NCBI RefSeq assembly: GCF_003627795.1 | Contig: NZ_CP032686.1 | Coordinates: 186,001 to 250,000 of the forward strand | Direction of reading: 5' to 3' | Length of the DNA stretch: 64,000 nt | From: Rhizobium sp. CCGE531 | GTDB taxonomy: Bacteria > Pseudomonadota > Alphaproteobacteria > Rhizobiales > Rhizobiaceae | In this document: piece after piece, positions 24,175 to 32,835 of the stretch | How positions within the stretch are numbered: position 1 is the stretch's first letter | Layout of the letters: every line of letters starts with the position of its first letter | Made by a program: the position numbers and the translations under genes | Notes under the pieces: generated by a model | Told to the model about the DNA's origin: nothing | The model's input: only the letters and a program-made list of their open reading frames with translations | Database searches by the model: none

Positions 24175-24186
24175 CGTCGCGATCGT

Positions 24187-24960
24187 TTACTTGGCGCCGT
24201 AGATGTCGAAACTGAAATACTTCTTGGTGATTTCGTCATATTTGCCGCTGGCGCGCACCACGGCGATGGCCGCATTGAGCTTTGCCTTGAGCGCGGTGTC
24301 TTCCTTGCGCAAGCCGCCGGAGACGCCGGCTCCAAGGATTTCCTTGTCGTCGGCGACGTCGCCCATCTTGGCGCAGCAATCCTTGCCGCCGTCGCTCTTC
24401 AGGAAGGCATCAAGGGCAAGTGAATCACCGAAGACATAGTCGATGCGGCCGGCGGCAAGATCCTGAAACGCCTCGTCGAGCGTCTGGTAGGTCTTTTCTT
24501 CCGCGACCTTGGCAAAGTATTTCTTGTAGTATTCCGACTGAATGGTCGACACCTGGATGCCGATGGTCTTGCCCTTGACATCGTCTGCCGTCGCGCCCGG
24601 CTTCTGGTCCTTCGGACCGATCAGCGTGCTCGGCGTGTTGTAATATTTGTCGGTGAAATCGATGACTTTCGAACGCTCCGCCGTATTCGACATCGACGAC
24701 CAGATCACATCGAACTTCTTGCTCTGAAGCGCTGGAATGAGACCGTCCCAGGAAAGTTCGACGATCGAGCACTTTTCTTTCATCTGCTCGCAAACGGCGT
24801 CCATCATGTCGATTTCCCAACCCTGCCATTTGCCGGCGGCATCCTTGGCGAAGAATGGCGGATAGGATTCGTTCATGACGCCGAAACGGACTTCTGCCTG
24901 TGCGGTAATGGTGGAAAGGGCAAGCGTTACGCCGGCAAGCAGCATGGGAAGCAGTTTCAT
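24187..24960 (-). CDS. Amino acid ABC transporter substrate-binding protein
   Basis: A 257-residue periplasmic binding protein (SBP_bac_3). The signal peptide MKLLPMLLAGVTLALSTITAQA is followed by VRFGVMNESYPPFFAKDAAGKWQGWEIDMMDAVCEQM, the conserved ligand-site start. DVIWSSMSNTAERSKVIDFT and the hinge region QSEYYKKYF follow. Two Cys pairs (C..KCSIVE and DCCAKM) are unusual and may form disulfides. Start 24960 was chosen because it begins the signal peptide; an open upstream frame lacks one. Neighbouring genes suggest S-methylmethionine or a similar amino acid as ligand, unproven. Confidence 0.92.
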   Translation of the reverse strand: MKLLPMLLAGVTLALSTITAQAEVRFGVMNESYPPFFAKDAAGKWQGWEIDMMDAVCEQMKEKCSIVELSWDGLIPALQSKKFDVIWSSMSNTAERSKVIDFTDKYYNTPSTLIGPKDQKPGATADDVKGKTIGIQVSTIQSEYYKKYFAKVAEEKTYQTLDEAFQDLAAGRIDYVFGDSLALDAFLKSDGGKDCCAKMGDVADDKEILGAGVSGGLRKEDTALKAKLNAAIAVVRASGKYDEITKKYFSFDIYGAK

Positions 24961-25004
24961 GTGCGGGGTTCTCCTGGTGTTGTTGTGTCTGTGTGTGGTG
25001 AAGA

Positions 25005-25784
25005 TCAGGGGGAAAGCATGCCGGTGAATTCGCGGCACCGGGCGCTGAGCGGCGCATCGAAGACCTGCTCCGGCGCGCCCTCTTCCTCGATCCGTCCCTG
25101 GTGGAGGAAAAGAACGTGGCTCGAGACGTCGCGGGCGAAACGCATCTCGTGGGTCACCAGCAGCATGGTTCGACCCTCTTCCGCGAGATCGCGGATGACC
25201 TTGAGCACTTCACCCACCAGTTCCGGATCGAGCGCGGATGTCGGCTCGTCGAAGAGCATCACCGCCGGGTCGATGCAAAGTGCGCGGGCGATCGCTGCCC
25301 TTTGCTGCTGACCTCCGGAGAGAAAGGCCGGATAGGCATCGCGCTTGTCGTAAAGCCCGACTTTATTGAGAAGCGCATGCGCCTTTTCGATCGCCTCGCG
25401 GCGAGGGATGCCCAGAACATGCACCGGAGCCTCGATGGCGTTTTCGAGGACGGTCATGTGAGCCCAGAGATTGAAGCTCTGGAATACCATGCCGAGGCCC
25501 CTGCGGATCCGCTCGATCTGTCGCCAGCTTTTCGGCTGGGCTCGTCCATGACGTGCCTGCCTCAGGGCGATTTCCTCGCCATTGACGACGATGCGTCCGC
25601 GGTCGGGCATTTCGAGCAGGTTTATGCATCGCAGAAACGTGCTCTTGCCGGAACCGGACGAGCCGATGATGGCAATGACATCCCCTTGCCTGGCCGTGGT
25701 TGAAACGCCCTTGAGGACTTCGTGTGAACCAAAGCTTTTGTGAAGATCTTCCACACAAAGTGCCTGGGAGGACGGCTCTGCCAT
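25005..25784 (-). CDS. Amino acid ABC transporter ATP-binding protein
   Basis: A 259-residue PAAT ATPase. It has Walker A GSSGSGKST, a Q-loop in GLGMVFQSFNLWAHMT, the signature LSGGQQQRAAIARAL, Walker B VMLFDEPTSALDPE and the H-loop LVTHEM. Start 25784 (MAEPSSQ) follows the family length; the open frame upstream is AT-rich intergenic DNA. It is the first gene of the operon, 44 bases before the binding protein, and is divergent from an Lrp-family regulator. It powers import through the two permeases. Confidence 0.93.
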   Translation of the reverse strand: MAEPSSQALCVEDLHKSFGSHEVLKGVSTTARQGDVIAIIGSSGSGKSTFLRCINLLEMPDRGRIVVNGEEIALRQARHGRAQPKSWRQIERIRRGLGMVFQSFNLWAHMTVLENAIEAPVHVLGIPRREAIEKAHALLNKVGLYDKRDAYPAFLSGGQQQRAAIARALCIDPAVMLFDEPTSALDPELVGEVLKVIRDLAEEGRTMLLVTHEMRFARDVSSHVLFLHQGRIEEEGAPEQVFDAPLSARCREFTGMLSP

Positions 25785-25838
25785 GCATAATTCCGATAAA
25801 AGACAATTTGCGGAGAATATCGCGAAGATGAGCGGAGT

Positions 25839-25848
25839 TTGCGCGCAA
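25839..25848. promoter_or_regulatory. Possible Lrp-type operator
   Basis: TTGCGCGCAA is a perfect 10-bp palindrome in the 172-base divergent region between the importer operon and the Lrp-family gene. The flanks are AT-rich, as is usual for Lrp/AsnC sites. Assigned by symmetry and position only. Confidence 0.35.
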
Positions 25849-25956
25849 TTTCCGATTATTTTGCACAAAAAAAGCAAAAAACTATTTCAAGTGCATCTTT
25901 TGTGATAGAACAGGGATGTCGCCACGCTATTTCGCCGACCCGGCCAGAGGAATGGG

Positions 25957-26442
25957 ATGGAAAATCTGGATCGCTTTGATCGCGATATTCTCGATATCGT
26001 CCAACGCAATTGTCAGCTCACCGCCGAAGCAATCGCCGACGAGGTTGGCCTTTCGACCTCTGCCGTGCAGCGGCGCCTGAAGCGTCTTCGTGAAGACGGG
26101 GTCATCAAAGCGGAAATCGCGGTCGTAGACCGCAAGGCGACCGGAACCGCTATGGTCTTCATCGTCGGTATGGAGATCGAGCGGGACAATTACGATGCGC
26201 TCGCCAAGTTCCGCCTTTGGGCGGAGAAGCAGGATCACATCCAGCAGGTCTATTATGTCACCGGCGCAGTCGACCTCATTGCGATCGTCACTGCCCGCGA
26301 TGTCGAGCATTACGACGACATCGCCGCCTTGATCATGGCGGAGAATCCCCAGATCCGGCGTATGCATACGAATGTGGTGTTGCGGGACGTGAAGCTCGGA
26401 TTACTCGTTCCGCTGGCAAATGGCGGCGAGGCCGACCGATAA
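25957..26442 (+). CDS. Lrp/AsnC family transcriptional regulator
   Basis: A 161-residue regulator. The N-terminal winged helix-turn-helix (DRFDRDILDIVQRNCQLTAEAIADEVGLSTSAVQRRLKRLREDGVI) is followed by a RAM/AsnC ligand domain (VVDRKATGTAMVFIVGMEIERDN, then VYYVTGAVDLIAIVTARDVEHYDDI). It is divergent from the amino acid importer and methyltransferase operon and probably senses the imported amino acid or methionine, controlling the operon from the shared intergenic region. The ligand is inferred from context. Confidence 0.93.
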   Translation: MENLDRFDRDILDIVQRNCQLTAEAIADEVGLSTSAVQRRLKRLREDGVIKAEIAVVDRKATGTAMVFIVGMEIERDNYDALAKFRLWAEKQDHIQQVYYVTGAVDLIAIVTARDVEHYDDIAALIMAENPQIRRMHTNVVLRDVKLGLLVPLANGGEADR

Positions 26443-26585
26443 ACGCCCGGTGCATCGATTGTCGGCGGTCTGGCGCACGCTGCGCACGCCGATCTCTTCA
26501 TCGGTGATGCGCGGCCATTATCTGTTTATCGCTTTATTGCGTATGGCAACGAGAGGCGCGCAGGTTCCTTGAGCCGGCGGAACGC

Positions 26586-27494
26586 CTATGGCTGAATTTT
26601 GAACGGCCCCAATTGGATGGAGTGCATTAGCGTTGCGCGGGCGGAGCTTAGATGAGTGAGCAAACTTTTCTCCACCGCGGTCGCATCGCGGCTGCGAAGG
26701 GCCGCTATATAATCGAGATGCTGCGTAAGTGCTCTGATGTTGCGCTGCTTTTCGTCGCCGATGTTCCACTGGTAGGTATAGTGGAAAATAGCTGAAACGA
26801 CATTGTAGAATTCGGTGATGTATCTGTTTTTGGACGCATCATGCACGACGCGATGCAGACGCTCATCGAGTGCCGGGAACTCGCGGTAACGGCGGTCGAT
26901 ATCCGACAGCAGCGCCAGATGCTCTGCCTCGATCGCTTGCAGCTCCTTCCAGCACCGGTCGCCAACCGGCAGTTGGATCAGATGTCTTGCCGAGCGCAGT
27001 TCGAACATTTCGCGCACTTCATATATTTCCTCGGCAAAATTCGGCGTGATGCCGAGAAACACCCAAGCGCTGTTGGGGCGGCGTTCTATCAGACCGAAAT
27101 GCTGGAAATGCGTTAGATATTCGCGGATGGTCGTGGTCGATGTGCCGAACTGGCGTGCGAGTTCGGCGCTGTTTAGAAGCTGTCCGGCACGAAAATCTCC
27201 CTGCAGTATCCATTCCATGAAACGGCGCTCGACGGCGGCCGCCGCCGAAATGGTCTGTGTTTCGGGGAAATAATCATCGGGTTCTGGCTTGCGCTGCAAA
27301 GAGTGACCCGCGGCGTCCTGCCGTAGCACGCCGGCCTTCGCGAGGGATGACAAGACGGAACGCACCGTCGTGCGGCTGACCGCCAGCCTTGCGGCGAGTT
27401 CCGAATTCGAAGGCAGCGTTTGTCCTATCCGAAGCTCTTCGAGATAAGACAGGCAACGGTTGTACGCGCCCTTGTAGACTGCATTCCCCTTCAT
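26586..27494 (-). CDS. GntR/FadR-family regulator with two winged-helix domains
   Basis: 302 residues. Residues about 8-62 form one winged helix-turn-helix (RCLSYLEELRIGQTLPSNSELAARLAVSRTTVRSVLSSLAKAGVL). Residues about 86-148 form a second (VERRFMEWILQGDFRAGQLL, ELARQFGTSTTTIREYLTHFQHFGLIERR). Residues about 155-290 are the all-helical FCD effector domain, with Asp/His metal or ligand positions around LDERLHRVVHD. Most FadR-type proteins have only one DNA-binding domain. It is divergent from the hexuronate/galactonate operon, whose promoter holds a perfect palindrome, and is its likely repressor. Confidence 0.88.
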   Translation of the reverse strand: MKGNAVYKGAYNRCLSYLEELRIGQTLPSNSELAARLAVSRTTVRSVLSSLAKAGVLRQDAAGHSLQRKPEPDDYFPETQTISAAAAVERRFMEWILQGDFRAGQLLNSAELARQFGTSTTTIREYLTHFQHFGLIERRPNSAWVFLGITPNFAEEIYEVREMFELRSARHLIQLPVGDRCWKELQAIEAEHLALLSDIDRRYREFPALDERLHRVVHDASKNRYITEFYNVVSAIFHYTYQWNIGDEKQRNIRALTQHLDYIAALRSRDATAVEKSLLTHLSSARATLMHSIQLGPFKIQP

Positions 27495-27557
27495 CCCCGG
27501 TCATCCCCGTTGCGATCCATGCGTAACATATAGCCGATTTATTTATATAAAAAACAG

Positions 27558-27586
27558 TTGACTCGCAAAATCCCAACTGTCTTATA
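27558..27586 (+). promoter_or_regulatory. Sigma-70-like promoter of the uxaB operon
   Basis: TTGACT (27558-27563) and CTTATA (27581-27586) are separated by 17 bases, close to the housekeeping consensus. Transcription would start near 27594, about 90 bases before the GTG start of the tagaturonate reductase gene. Confidence 0.55.
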
Positions 27587-27594
27587 TATATAAG
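27581..27594. promoter_or_regulatory. Palindromic operator overlapping the -10 region
   Basis: CTTATATATATAAG is a perfect 14-bp palindrome, with CTGT and ACAG further out in an offset dyad (27577-27600). It covers the -10 hexamer, so a bound GntR-type repressor would block polymerase. FadR-subfamily operators are short AT-rich palindromes of this kind. Confidence 0.55.
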
Positions 27595-27681
27595 AGACAG
27601 CGAGAGGGAGGATTGAAGCTTGTCCGGGATTGACCTTGCCAACAAAACTCCGCATCGCGCCTTCATCGGGAAGGCAGGCGC

Positions 27682-28815
27682 GTGAGCGGCCACATCATCC
27701 AGTTCGGGACCAGTCGCTTCCTGCAGGCGCATGTGGCGTTTTTCGTCCACGAGGCAGCCGAAGCCGGTCAGCCCGTCGGCCCCATTTCCGTCGTTCAGGT
27801 ATCCGGAGACAGCAGCCGTAGCGGCCGCGTCGCGGCATTCGGCCGGCCCGAAGGCTATCCCGTCTTCATTCGCGGCATGGCTGGCGGCGAAACGATCGAC
27901 CGCACGGTGCAGGTGAAAAGCGTCGATTGCGGCTTATCCGCGGCAAATGATTGGGCCGAGATCACCAGGCTTTTCGTGGAAGACGCGGATTTCGTCGTCT
28001 CCAACACCGGCGATACCGGCTATAGGACGGCCCCGGGCGAAGACGGCTTTTCCGATAGCCATCCCCCGAAGTCGTTCCCGGCGAAACTCGCATTCCTGCT
28101 CTGTCGCCGCTGGCAGGCGTCCGCGCGTCCGCTCGTGGTGCTGCCCTGCGAACTGGTGACCGGCAACGGCCAGCTTCTCAAGAAGGCCGTCGTCGAAAGT
28201 GCACGCCAGAACGATGTGCCGGCGGAATTCTTCCAATGGCTCGACCGCGACGTCGCCTTCGCCGACACGCTCGTCGACAGGATCGTCTCCGAACCCATCG
28301 AGCCGGTCGGCGCCGTTGCCGAACCCTATGCGCTCTGGGCAATCCGGCAAGCGCCAGGCGTTCGGCTGCCGTGCTTGCACGAACAGATCGTGCTTACGCC
28401 CAATCTCGAACCCTATGAACGGCTGAAGCTGCACATCCTCAACCTCGGGCACACCTTTCTCGCGGAGATCTGGCAGACGGAAGGCCATGCGAGCGACCAG
28501 ACGGTGCGCGGCATCCTCGCCGATCCGAATGTCATGGGAAGGCTCGAAGCGCTCTACGCGCGCGAGGTCGTTCCCGGCTTCGCCTTGAAGGGCATGGGCG
28601 ATGAAGCCGGACCCTACGTGGCAGCCACGCTCGACCGCTTCCGCAACCCCTTCCTCGATCACCGCATCGCCGACATCGCCCAGCACCATGCCCAGAAGGT
28701 GGAACGCCGTATCGCCGCCTTCCTGGACTGGGTCGGCAAGCCGCCCGCGGAATTCGAGGCTGCGATCCTGAGGGAAATCGCCTCGCGCTACCCGGCATCC
28801 GGAGAGGCGGCATGA
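27682..28815 (+). CDS. uxaB: Tagaturonate reductase / altronate oxidoreductase-like (mannitol dehydrogenase family)
   Basis: A 377-residue NAD-dependent polyol-type dehydrogenase that interconverts D-tagaturonate and D-altronate in the cytosol. The N-terminal Rossmann strand IIQFGTSRFLQAHVAFFVHEA and the catalytic KLHILNLGHTFLAE (K-x4-N-x2-H) are clear. The protein is about 100 residues shorter than E. coli UxaB but keeps both domains. GTG 27682 is the likely start. Its stop overlaps the next permease start (ATGA). With the LgoD-like and UxaA genes downstream it forms a galactonate/galacturonate-to-KDG route. A fructuronate reductase activity (UxuB-like) cannot be excluded. Confidence 0.85.
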   Translation: MSGHIIQFGTSRFLQAHVAFFVHEAAEAGQPVGPISVVQVSGDSSRSGRVAAFGRPEGYPVFIRGMAGGETIDRTVQVKSVDCGLSAANDWAEITRLFVEDADFVVSNTGDTGYRTAPGEDGFSDSHPPKSFPAKLAFLLCRRWQASARPLVVLPCELVTGNGQLLKKAVVESARQNDVPAEFFQWLDRDVAFADTLVDRIVSEPIEPVGAVAEPYALWAIRQAPGVRLPCLHEQIVLTPNLEPYERLKLHILNLGHTFLAEIWQTEGHASDQTVRGILADPNVMGRLEALYAREVVPGFALKGMGDEAGPYVAATLDRFRNPFLDHRIADIAQHHAQKVERRIAAFLDWVGKPPAEFEAAILREIASRYPASGEAA

Positions 28816-29495
28816 ACTATCAATTCGACTTCGCCTCCCTCCTTCCCTATTGGAAGGAGTTCGCGCTCGGCGTCTGGCTGACGCTCCAGCTCTCCGTCGT
28901 CTCCACCGTCATCGGCTTCGTCCTCGGTACGCTCTGCGCGATCGGGCGCGCCGACGGCGGCCCCTGGATCCGCGGCGTGATTGCCACTTATGTTGAGGTG
29001 ATCCGCAACACGCCGCTGCTGGTGCAGGTGTTTCTCGTCTACTTCGGCATCGCCACGCTTGGTGTCCATGTCTCGGCGAACCTGGCGGCCGTCATCGCGC
29101 TCGTCGTCAATGTCGGCGCCTATACCTGCGAAATCGTCCGCGCCGGGCTGCAATCCATCCACAAGGCGCAACTCGAAGCGGCGGAATGTCTTGGCCTGTC
29201 ACGCGGACAGACCTATTGGCACGTGATCATCCGCCCCGCCATCGAGCGCGTCTATCCGGCGCTGACCAGCCAATATGTGCTTTTGATGCTGGCCTCCTCG
29301 ATCACCTCGCAGATCTCGGCCGAGGAACTGACCGCCGTCGCCAACCGTATCCAGTCGGACACGTTCCGCAGCTTCGAGACCTACATCGTGGTCGGCGTTC
29401 TCTACCTCTTCCTATCCTTCGTCGTGCGTATCGCCCTCTGGCTGCTGAGCCTTGCGATCTTCGTGCGCCGACGCAAGCTCGGCACGGCACTTTAA
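28812..29495 (+). CDS. Polar amino acid-type ABC transporter permease
   Basis: A 227-residue PAAT-family permease, with channel segment EVIRNTPLLVQVFLVYFGI and EAA loop CEIVRAGLQSIHKAQLEAAECLGLSRGQTYWHVI. It has about five membrane spans. The start overlaps the uxaB stop by ATGA, which places the transporter in the sugar-acid operon rather than beside it. The transporter class normally moves amino acids or opines, so the substrate here may be an anionic sugar acid or its amino derivative. This is inferred only from operon membership. Confidence 0.92.
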   Translation: MNYQFDFASLLPYWKEFALGVWLTLQLSVVSTVIGFVLGTLCAIGRADGGPWIRGVIATYVEVIRNTPLLVQVFLVYFGIATLGVHVSANLAAVIALVVNVGAYTCEIVRAGLQSIHKAQLEAAECLGLSRGQTYWHVIIRPAIERVYPALTSQYVLLMLASSITSQISAEELTAVANRIQSDTFRSFETYIVVGVLYLFLSFVVRIALWLLSLAIFVRRRKLGTAL

Positions 29496-29506
29496 AGGAC
29501 GCGGCA

Positions 29507-30160
29507 ATGACAACATTCGGCTTCGTTCATCTGGAATTCCTGGGCTGGGCAGCGCTTTGGACTATCGGGCTTTCGGCGATGGCTTTTGTCGGCGGCGGTT
29601 TTCTCGGCCTCCTCGTCGCGCTGGCGCGCATCAGCAGCGTCGGCACGTTGCGGACACTGGCCTCGGGCTATATCCAGCTCGTCCAGGGCACGCCGCTACT
29701 TGTGCTCCTGTTCCTCATCTATTTCGGCATCGCCATCCTCGGCTTCGACCAGGTTCCGGCAATCGTCGCCGCGGCGGCTGGCCTCACCATCTATTCCTCC
29801 GGCTTTCTCGGCGAGATCTGGCGCGGCTGCATCGAATCGGTGCCGAAAACCCAATGGGAAGCAGCCGAATGCCTGGCGCTGTCGCGCTGGCAGCGCATGA
29901 TCAGGGTCATCCTGCCGCAGGCGCTGCGCATTGCGACGCCGCCGACCGTCGGTTTCCTGGTGCAGATCATCAAGAACACCTCGCTGGCCTCCGTCGTCGG
30001 CTTCGTTGAACTGTCGCAGGCCGGCAAGCTCATCAACAATTCGATCTTCGAACCCTTCACCGTCTTCATCGTGGTGGCAGTATTCTACTTCGCCATGTGC
30101 TTTCCGCTCTCTCTGTGGAGCCGCAATCTCGAGAGGAAGCTCAATGTCATCAATCGTTAA
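29507..30160 (+). CDS. Polar amino acid-type ABC transporter permease (second subunit)
   Basis: A 217-residue permease with YIQLVQGTPLLVLLFLIYFGIAI and EAA loop GEIWRGCIESVPKTQWEAAECLALSRWQRM. ATG 29507 follows the previous stop by 11 bases, preceded by AAAGGACG. Its stop falls after the start of the ATPase gene, so the two overlap by 17 bases. It forms the pore with the 28812 permease. Both share the EAAECLxLSR loop, suggesting an old duplication. Confidence 0.92.
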   Translation: MTTFGFVHLEFLGWAALWTIGLSAMAFVGGGFLGLLVALARISSVGTLRTLASGYIQLVQGTPLLVLLFLIYFGIAILGFDQVPAIVAAAAGLTIYSSGFLGEIWRGCIESVPKTQWEAAECLALSRWQRMIRVILPQALRIATPPTVGFLVQIIKNTSLASVVGFVELSQAGKLINNSIFEPFTVFIVVAVFYFAMCFPLSLWSRNLERKLNVINR

Positions 30161-30872
30161 GCTCGCGAATGTTCACAAAGCCTTCGGTGCCGTCAAGGTT
30201 TTGAACGGTGTGTCGTTCGAGGTCGGGCGCGGCGAGGTTGCCGCGGTTATTGGTCAGTCCGGCTCGGGCAAGTCGACGGCGCTGCGCTGCATCAACGCGC
30301 TTGAGACCATCGAAAGCGGCACGATCGAGGTCTGCGACCATGCGGTCCACGCCCCCAAGCTCAACAAAAACGCGCTGCGCCGCGACGTAGGCATCGTCTT
30401 CCAGAGCTACAACCTGTTCCCGCATCTGACCGCAGAGCAGAACATCATGCTCGCGCCGACCTGCGTGAAGAAGCTCGGGAAGGCCGCCGCCCGCGACCTG
30501 GCGCGAGAGGTGCTGAGCCGTGTCGGGCTCGAAGCCAAGGCCGAGCATTATCCCGAACAGCTTTCTGGCGGTCAGCAGCAGCGCGTGGCGATTGCCCGTT
30601 CATTGGCGATGAAGCCCAAGCTGATGCTGTTCGACGAGGTGACATCCGCTCTCGATCCGCAACTGACCGGCGAGGTGCTGAAAGTCATGGAGGATCTCGC
30701 CCGTGGCGGGATGACGATGATCCTCGTGACGCATGAAATGGCCTTCGCCCGCAAGGTGGCGTCGAAGGTCGTCTACATGCATCAGGGCCAGGTCTGGGAA
30801 ACCGGGCCGGGCGCTATGCTGGACAATCCGCAGACCAGGGAATTGCGCGAATTCGTCGGCAGTGGGCTTTGA
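30144..30872 (+). CDS. Polar amino acid-type ABC transporter ATP-binding protein
   Basis: A 242-residue ATPase with Walker A GQSGSGKST, Q-loop VGIVFQSYNLFPHLT, signature [15 protein letters not shown], and Walker B LMLFDEVTSALDPQ (Val replaces the usual Pro after the catalytic Glu). The H-loop is LVTHEM. ATG 30144 overlaps the preceding gene by 17 bases and has GAGGAAG before it. It energises the importer encoded by the two preceding permeases and the following binding protein. Confidence 0.92.
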   Translation: MSSIVKLANVHKAFGAVKVLNGVSFEVGRGEVAAVIGQSGSGKSTALRCINALETIESGTIEVCDHAVHAPKLNKNALRRDVGIVFQSYNLFPHLTAEQNIMLAPTCVKKLGKAAARDLAREVLSRVGLEAKAEHYPEQLSGGQQQRVAIARSLAMKPKLMLFDEVTSALDPQLTGEVLKVMEDLARGGMTMILVTHEMAFARKVASKVVYMHQGQVWETGPGAMLDNPQTRELREFVGSGL

Positions 30873-30919
30873 GATTGAATTGCAAAGAGATTTTTTGGAA
30901 GGACCAAAGGGTGGAGAAG

Positions 30920-31723
30920 ATGAAACGTAGAACTTTCCTTGCTGGCGTAACCGGCGCGCTCGCCGGCGCAACGCTCCTCGGCGTCAATCTGGGCCAGGCG
31001 CTTGCCAATACGCTGGAGACCATCAAGACGCGGAAGAAGCTTCTGATCGCGGTCGATCTCGGTTCGCCGCCATTCGGCATGAGCGATGCGGCGATGCAGC
31101 CTACCGGCTCGGATGTCGAGACCGCCAAACTGCTTGCCGCCGATCTCGGTTTCCCCCTGGAGATCGTTTCCGTCACCAGTCCGAACCGCGTCCCATTCCT
31201 CCTGACCAGCAAGGCCGACATCGTCATGGCCTCCTTCAGCGTCAACGAGGAGCGCAAGAAGGTCATCGACTTCACCGACGCCTACGGCGTCATCCAGATT
31301 GTCGTGGCCGCACCGAAGAGTACCGACATCAAGAGCCTTCAGGATCTCGTTGGTCAGCGGATCGGCACCACACGCGGCTCGACCAACGACAAGGAAACGA
31401 CCAATCAGGCGAAGGATGCCGAAATGGTGCGTTACGACGATGACGCGACGCTGATCACCGCTCTTGTTTCCGGCCAGGCCAACGTCATGGCGTCCTCGCC
31501 GCAGATCATGGCCGCCGTTAACCAGCGTCGGACGAACGATCCGCTCGAGGTCAAGCTGGTGCTCAAGACCAATCCCTATGCCATCGGCCTGCGCAAGGGC
31601 GACGATGCGCTGAAGGCGACGTTGAACGAGTGGATCGCCAAGAATCTTGCCAACGGCAAGCTCAGCGCGATCTATCAGAAGTATAATGGCGTAGCACTTC
31701 CGGCCGAGATGCCGAAGACGTAA
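30920..31723 (+). CDS. ABC transporter substrate-binding protein (SBP_bac_3), Tat-type signal
   Basis: A 267-residue periplasmic binding protein. The N-terminus MKRRTFLAGVTGALAGATLLG has a twin-arginine motif, so export by the Tat route as a folded protein is likely. The mature part has KKLLIAVDLGSPPFGMSDA at the ligand site, VSVNEERKKVIDFTDAYG-like hinge sequence and a C-terminal YQKYNGVALPAEMP. ATG 30920 is preceded by GTGGAGAAG. The ligand is unknown; the operon points to an aldonate or uronate. Confidence 0.9.
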   Translation: MKRRTFLAGVTGALAGATLLGVNLGQALANTLETIKTRKKLLIAVDLGSPPFGMSDAAMQPTGSDVETAKLLAADLGFPLEIVSVTSPNRVPFLLTSKADIVMASFSVNEERKKVIDFTDAYGVIQIVVAAPKSTDIKSLQDLVGQRIGTTRGSTNDKETTNQAKDAEMVRYDDDATLITALVSGQANVMASSPQIMAAVNQRRTNDPLEVKLVLKTNPYAIGLRKGDDALKATLNEWIAKNLANGKLSAIYQKYNGVALPAEMPKT

Positions 31724-31820
31724 GCTATTGCCAATAAACCCGGAGCGCCGCTCACGCGGCGCACCCTGCAATCCAATGATGCGGTTCGGCGGGTTGGCCC
31801 CCGCGGGCAAGGAGTGAACG

Positions 31821-32831
31821 ATGAAAGCATTGATCTGCAACGAACCAGGCCGGCTGTCACTGATCGAGCGCGACGTGCCCGTCCCCGCCGAAGGCGAGGT
31901 CCTGGTGCGCATCCGCCGCGTCGGCATCTGCGGAACCGATTTCCATATTTTCCAGGGCAAGCATCCCTTCCTCGAATATCCGCGCGTCATGGGTCATGAA
32001 CTCTCGGGGACGATCGAGGATGCGGCGGGATCGACGCGGCTGAAGAAGGGCGACAATGTCTATATCGTGCCTTATCTATCCTGCGGACAATGCGTCGCCT
32101 GCCGTCGCGGCGTGACGAATGCCTGCCAGAACATCGCCGTGCTTGGCGTGCATCGCGACGGCGGCATGTCGGAATATCTCTGCGTTCCCGAACAGAATGT
32201 GATCTCGGCCGGAAAGGCTTCGCTCGACGAAGCCGCGATGATCGAGTTCCTGGCGATCGGCGCCCATGGCGTCAAGCGCGGCGGCATCCAGGCATCCGAT
32301 CGCGTCCTCGTGGTCGGCTCCGGGCCGATCGGCATGTCCACCATCATCTTCGCAAAGGCGCGTGGCGCCGATGTCACCGTCATGGACGTGCGCGAAGACC
32401 GTCTCGCCTTCACCATCGACGCGCTCGGCGCCGACCGGATACTGCTCGCCAACGATGCGGCCGAAGCCGAGGCCAAGCGCCTGACGGACGGCGATTTCTT
32501 CGATGTCGTCATCGACGCGACGGGCAATGCCGGCGCCATGCAGCGCGGCTTTGGCTTCGTCGCCCATGCCGGACGCTATGTGCTGGTCAGCGTCGTGCGC
32601 CAGGACATCACCTTCTCCGATCCGGAATTCCACAAGCGCGAAACCACCCTTTTCGCCAGCCGCAATGCGCAGGCGGACGATTTTGCCGAAGTCGTGAGGC
32701 AGATGGAGGCGGGTCGCGTGCCGACGGCCGCTCTCAACACCCATCGCGGCGCGCTTTCCGACGCTCCGGGCCTCTTCACCGAATGGCTGCGACCCGAAGC
32801 CGGCGTCATCAAAGCCATTCTGGAGGTGTGA
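31821..32831 (+). CDS. lgoD: Zn-dependent dehydrogenase, L-galactonate-5-dehydrogenase-like
   Basis: A 336-residue medium-chain dehydrogenase. The catalytic Zn ligands are C37 (GICGTDFH), H59 and E60 (MGHELSG). The structural Zn site is C88-x2-C91-x2-C94-x7-C102. The NAD-binding loop is VLVVGSGPIGM. The closest known activity by context is L-galactonate to D-tagaturonate (LgoD/YjjN type), which would feed the uxaB product in this operon. Substrate specificity within this family cannot be read from sequence, so threonine- or sorbitol-type activity remains possible. It is 97 bases after the binding-protein gene and 4 bases before uxaA. Confidence 0.78.
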   Translation: MKALICNEPGRLSLIERDVPVPAEGEVLVRIRRVGICGTDFHIFQGKHPFLEYPRVMGHELSGTIEDAAGSTRLKKGDNVYIVPYLSCGQCVACRRGVTNACQNIAVLGVHRDGGMSEYLCVPEQNVISAGKASLDEAAMIEFLAIGAHGVKRGGIQASDRVLVVGSGPIGMSTIIFAKARGADVTVMDVREDRLAFTIDALGADRILLANDAAEAEAKRLTDGDFFDVVIDATGNAGAMQRGFGFVAHAGRYVLVSVVRQDITFSDPEFHKRETTLFASRNAQADDFAEVVRQMEAGRVPTAALNTHRGALSDAPGLFTEWLRPEAGVIKAILEV

Positions 32832-32835
32832 TCGC

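Noticed and set aside
27577..27600. TATAAGAGACAG resembling the Tn5 mosaic-end/library adapter sequence
   Set aside because: Only 12 bases match, and they overlap a natural promoter and a palindrome beside a GntR regulator. The mirrored half is not a true mosaic end. Adapter contamination cannot be fully excluded without reads.
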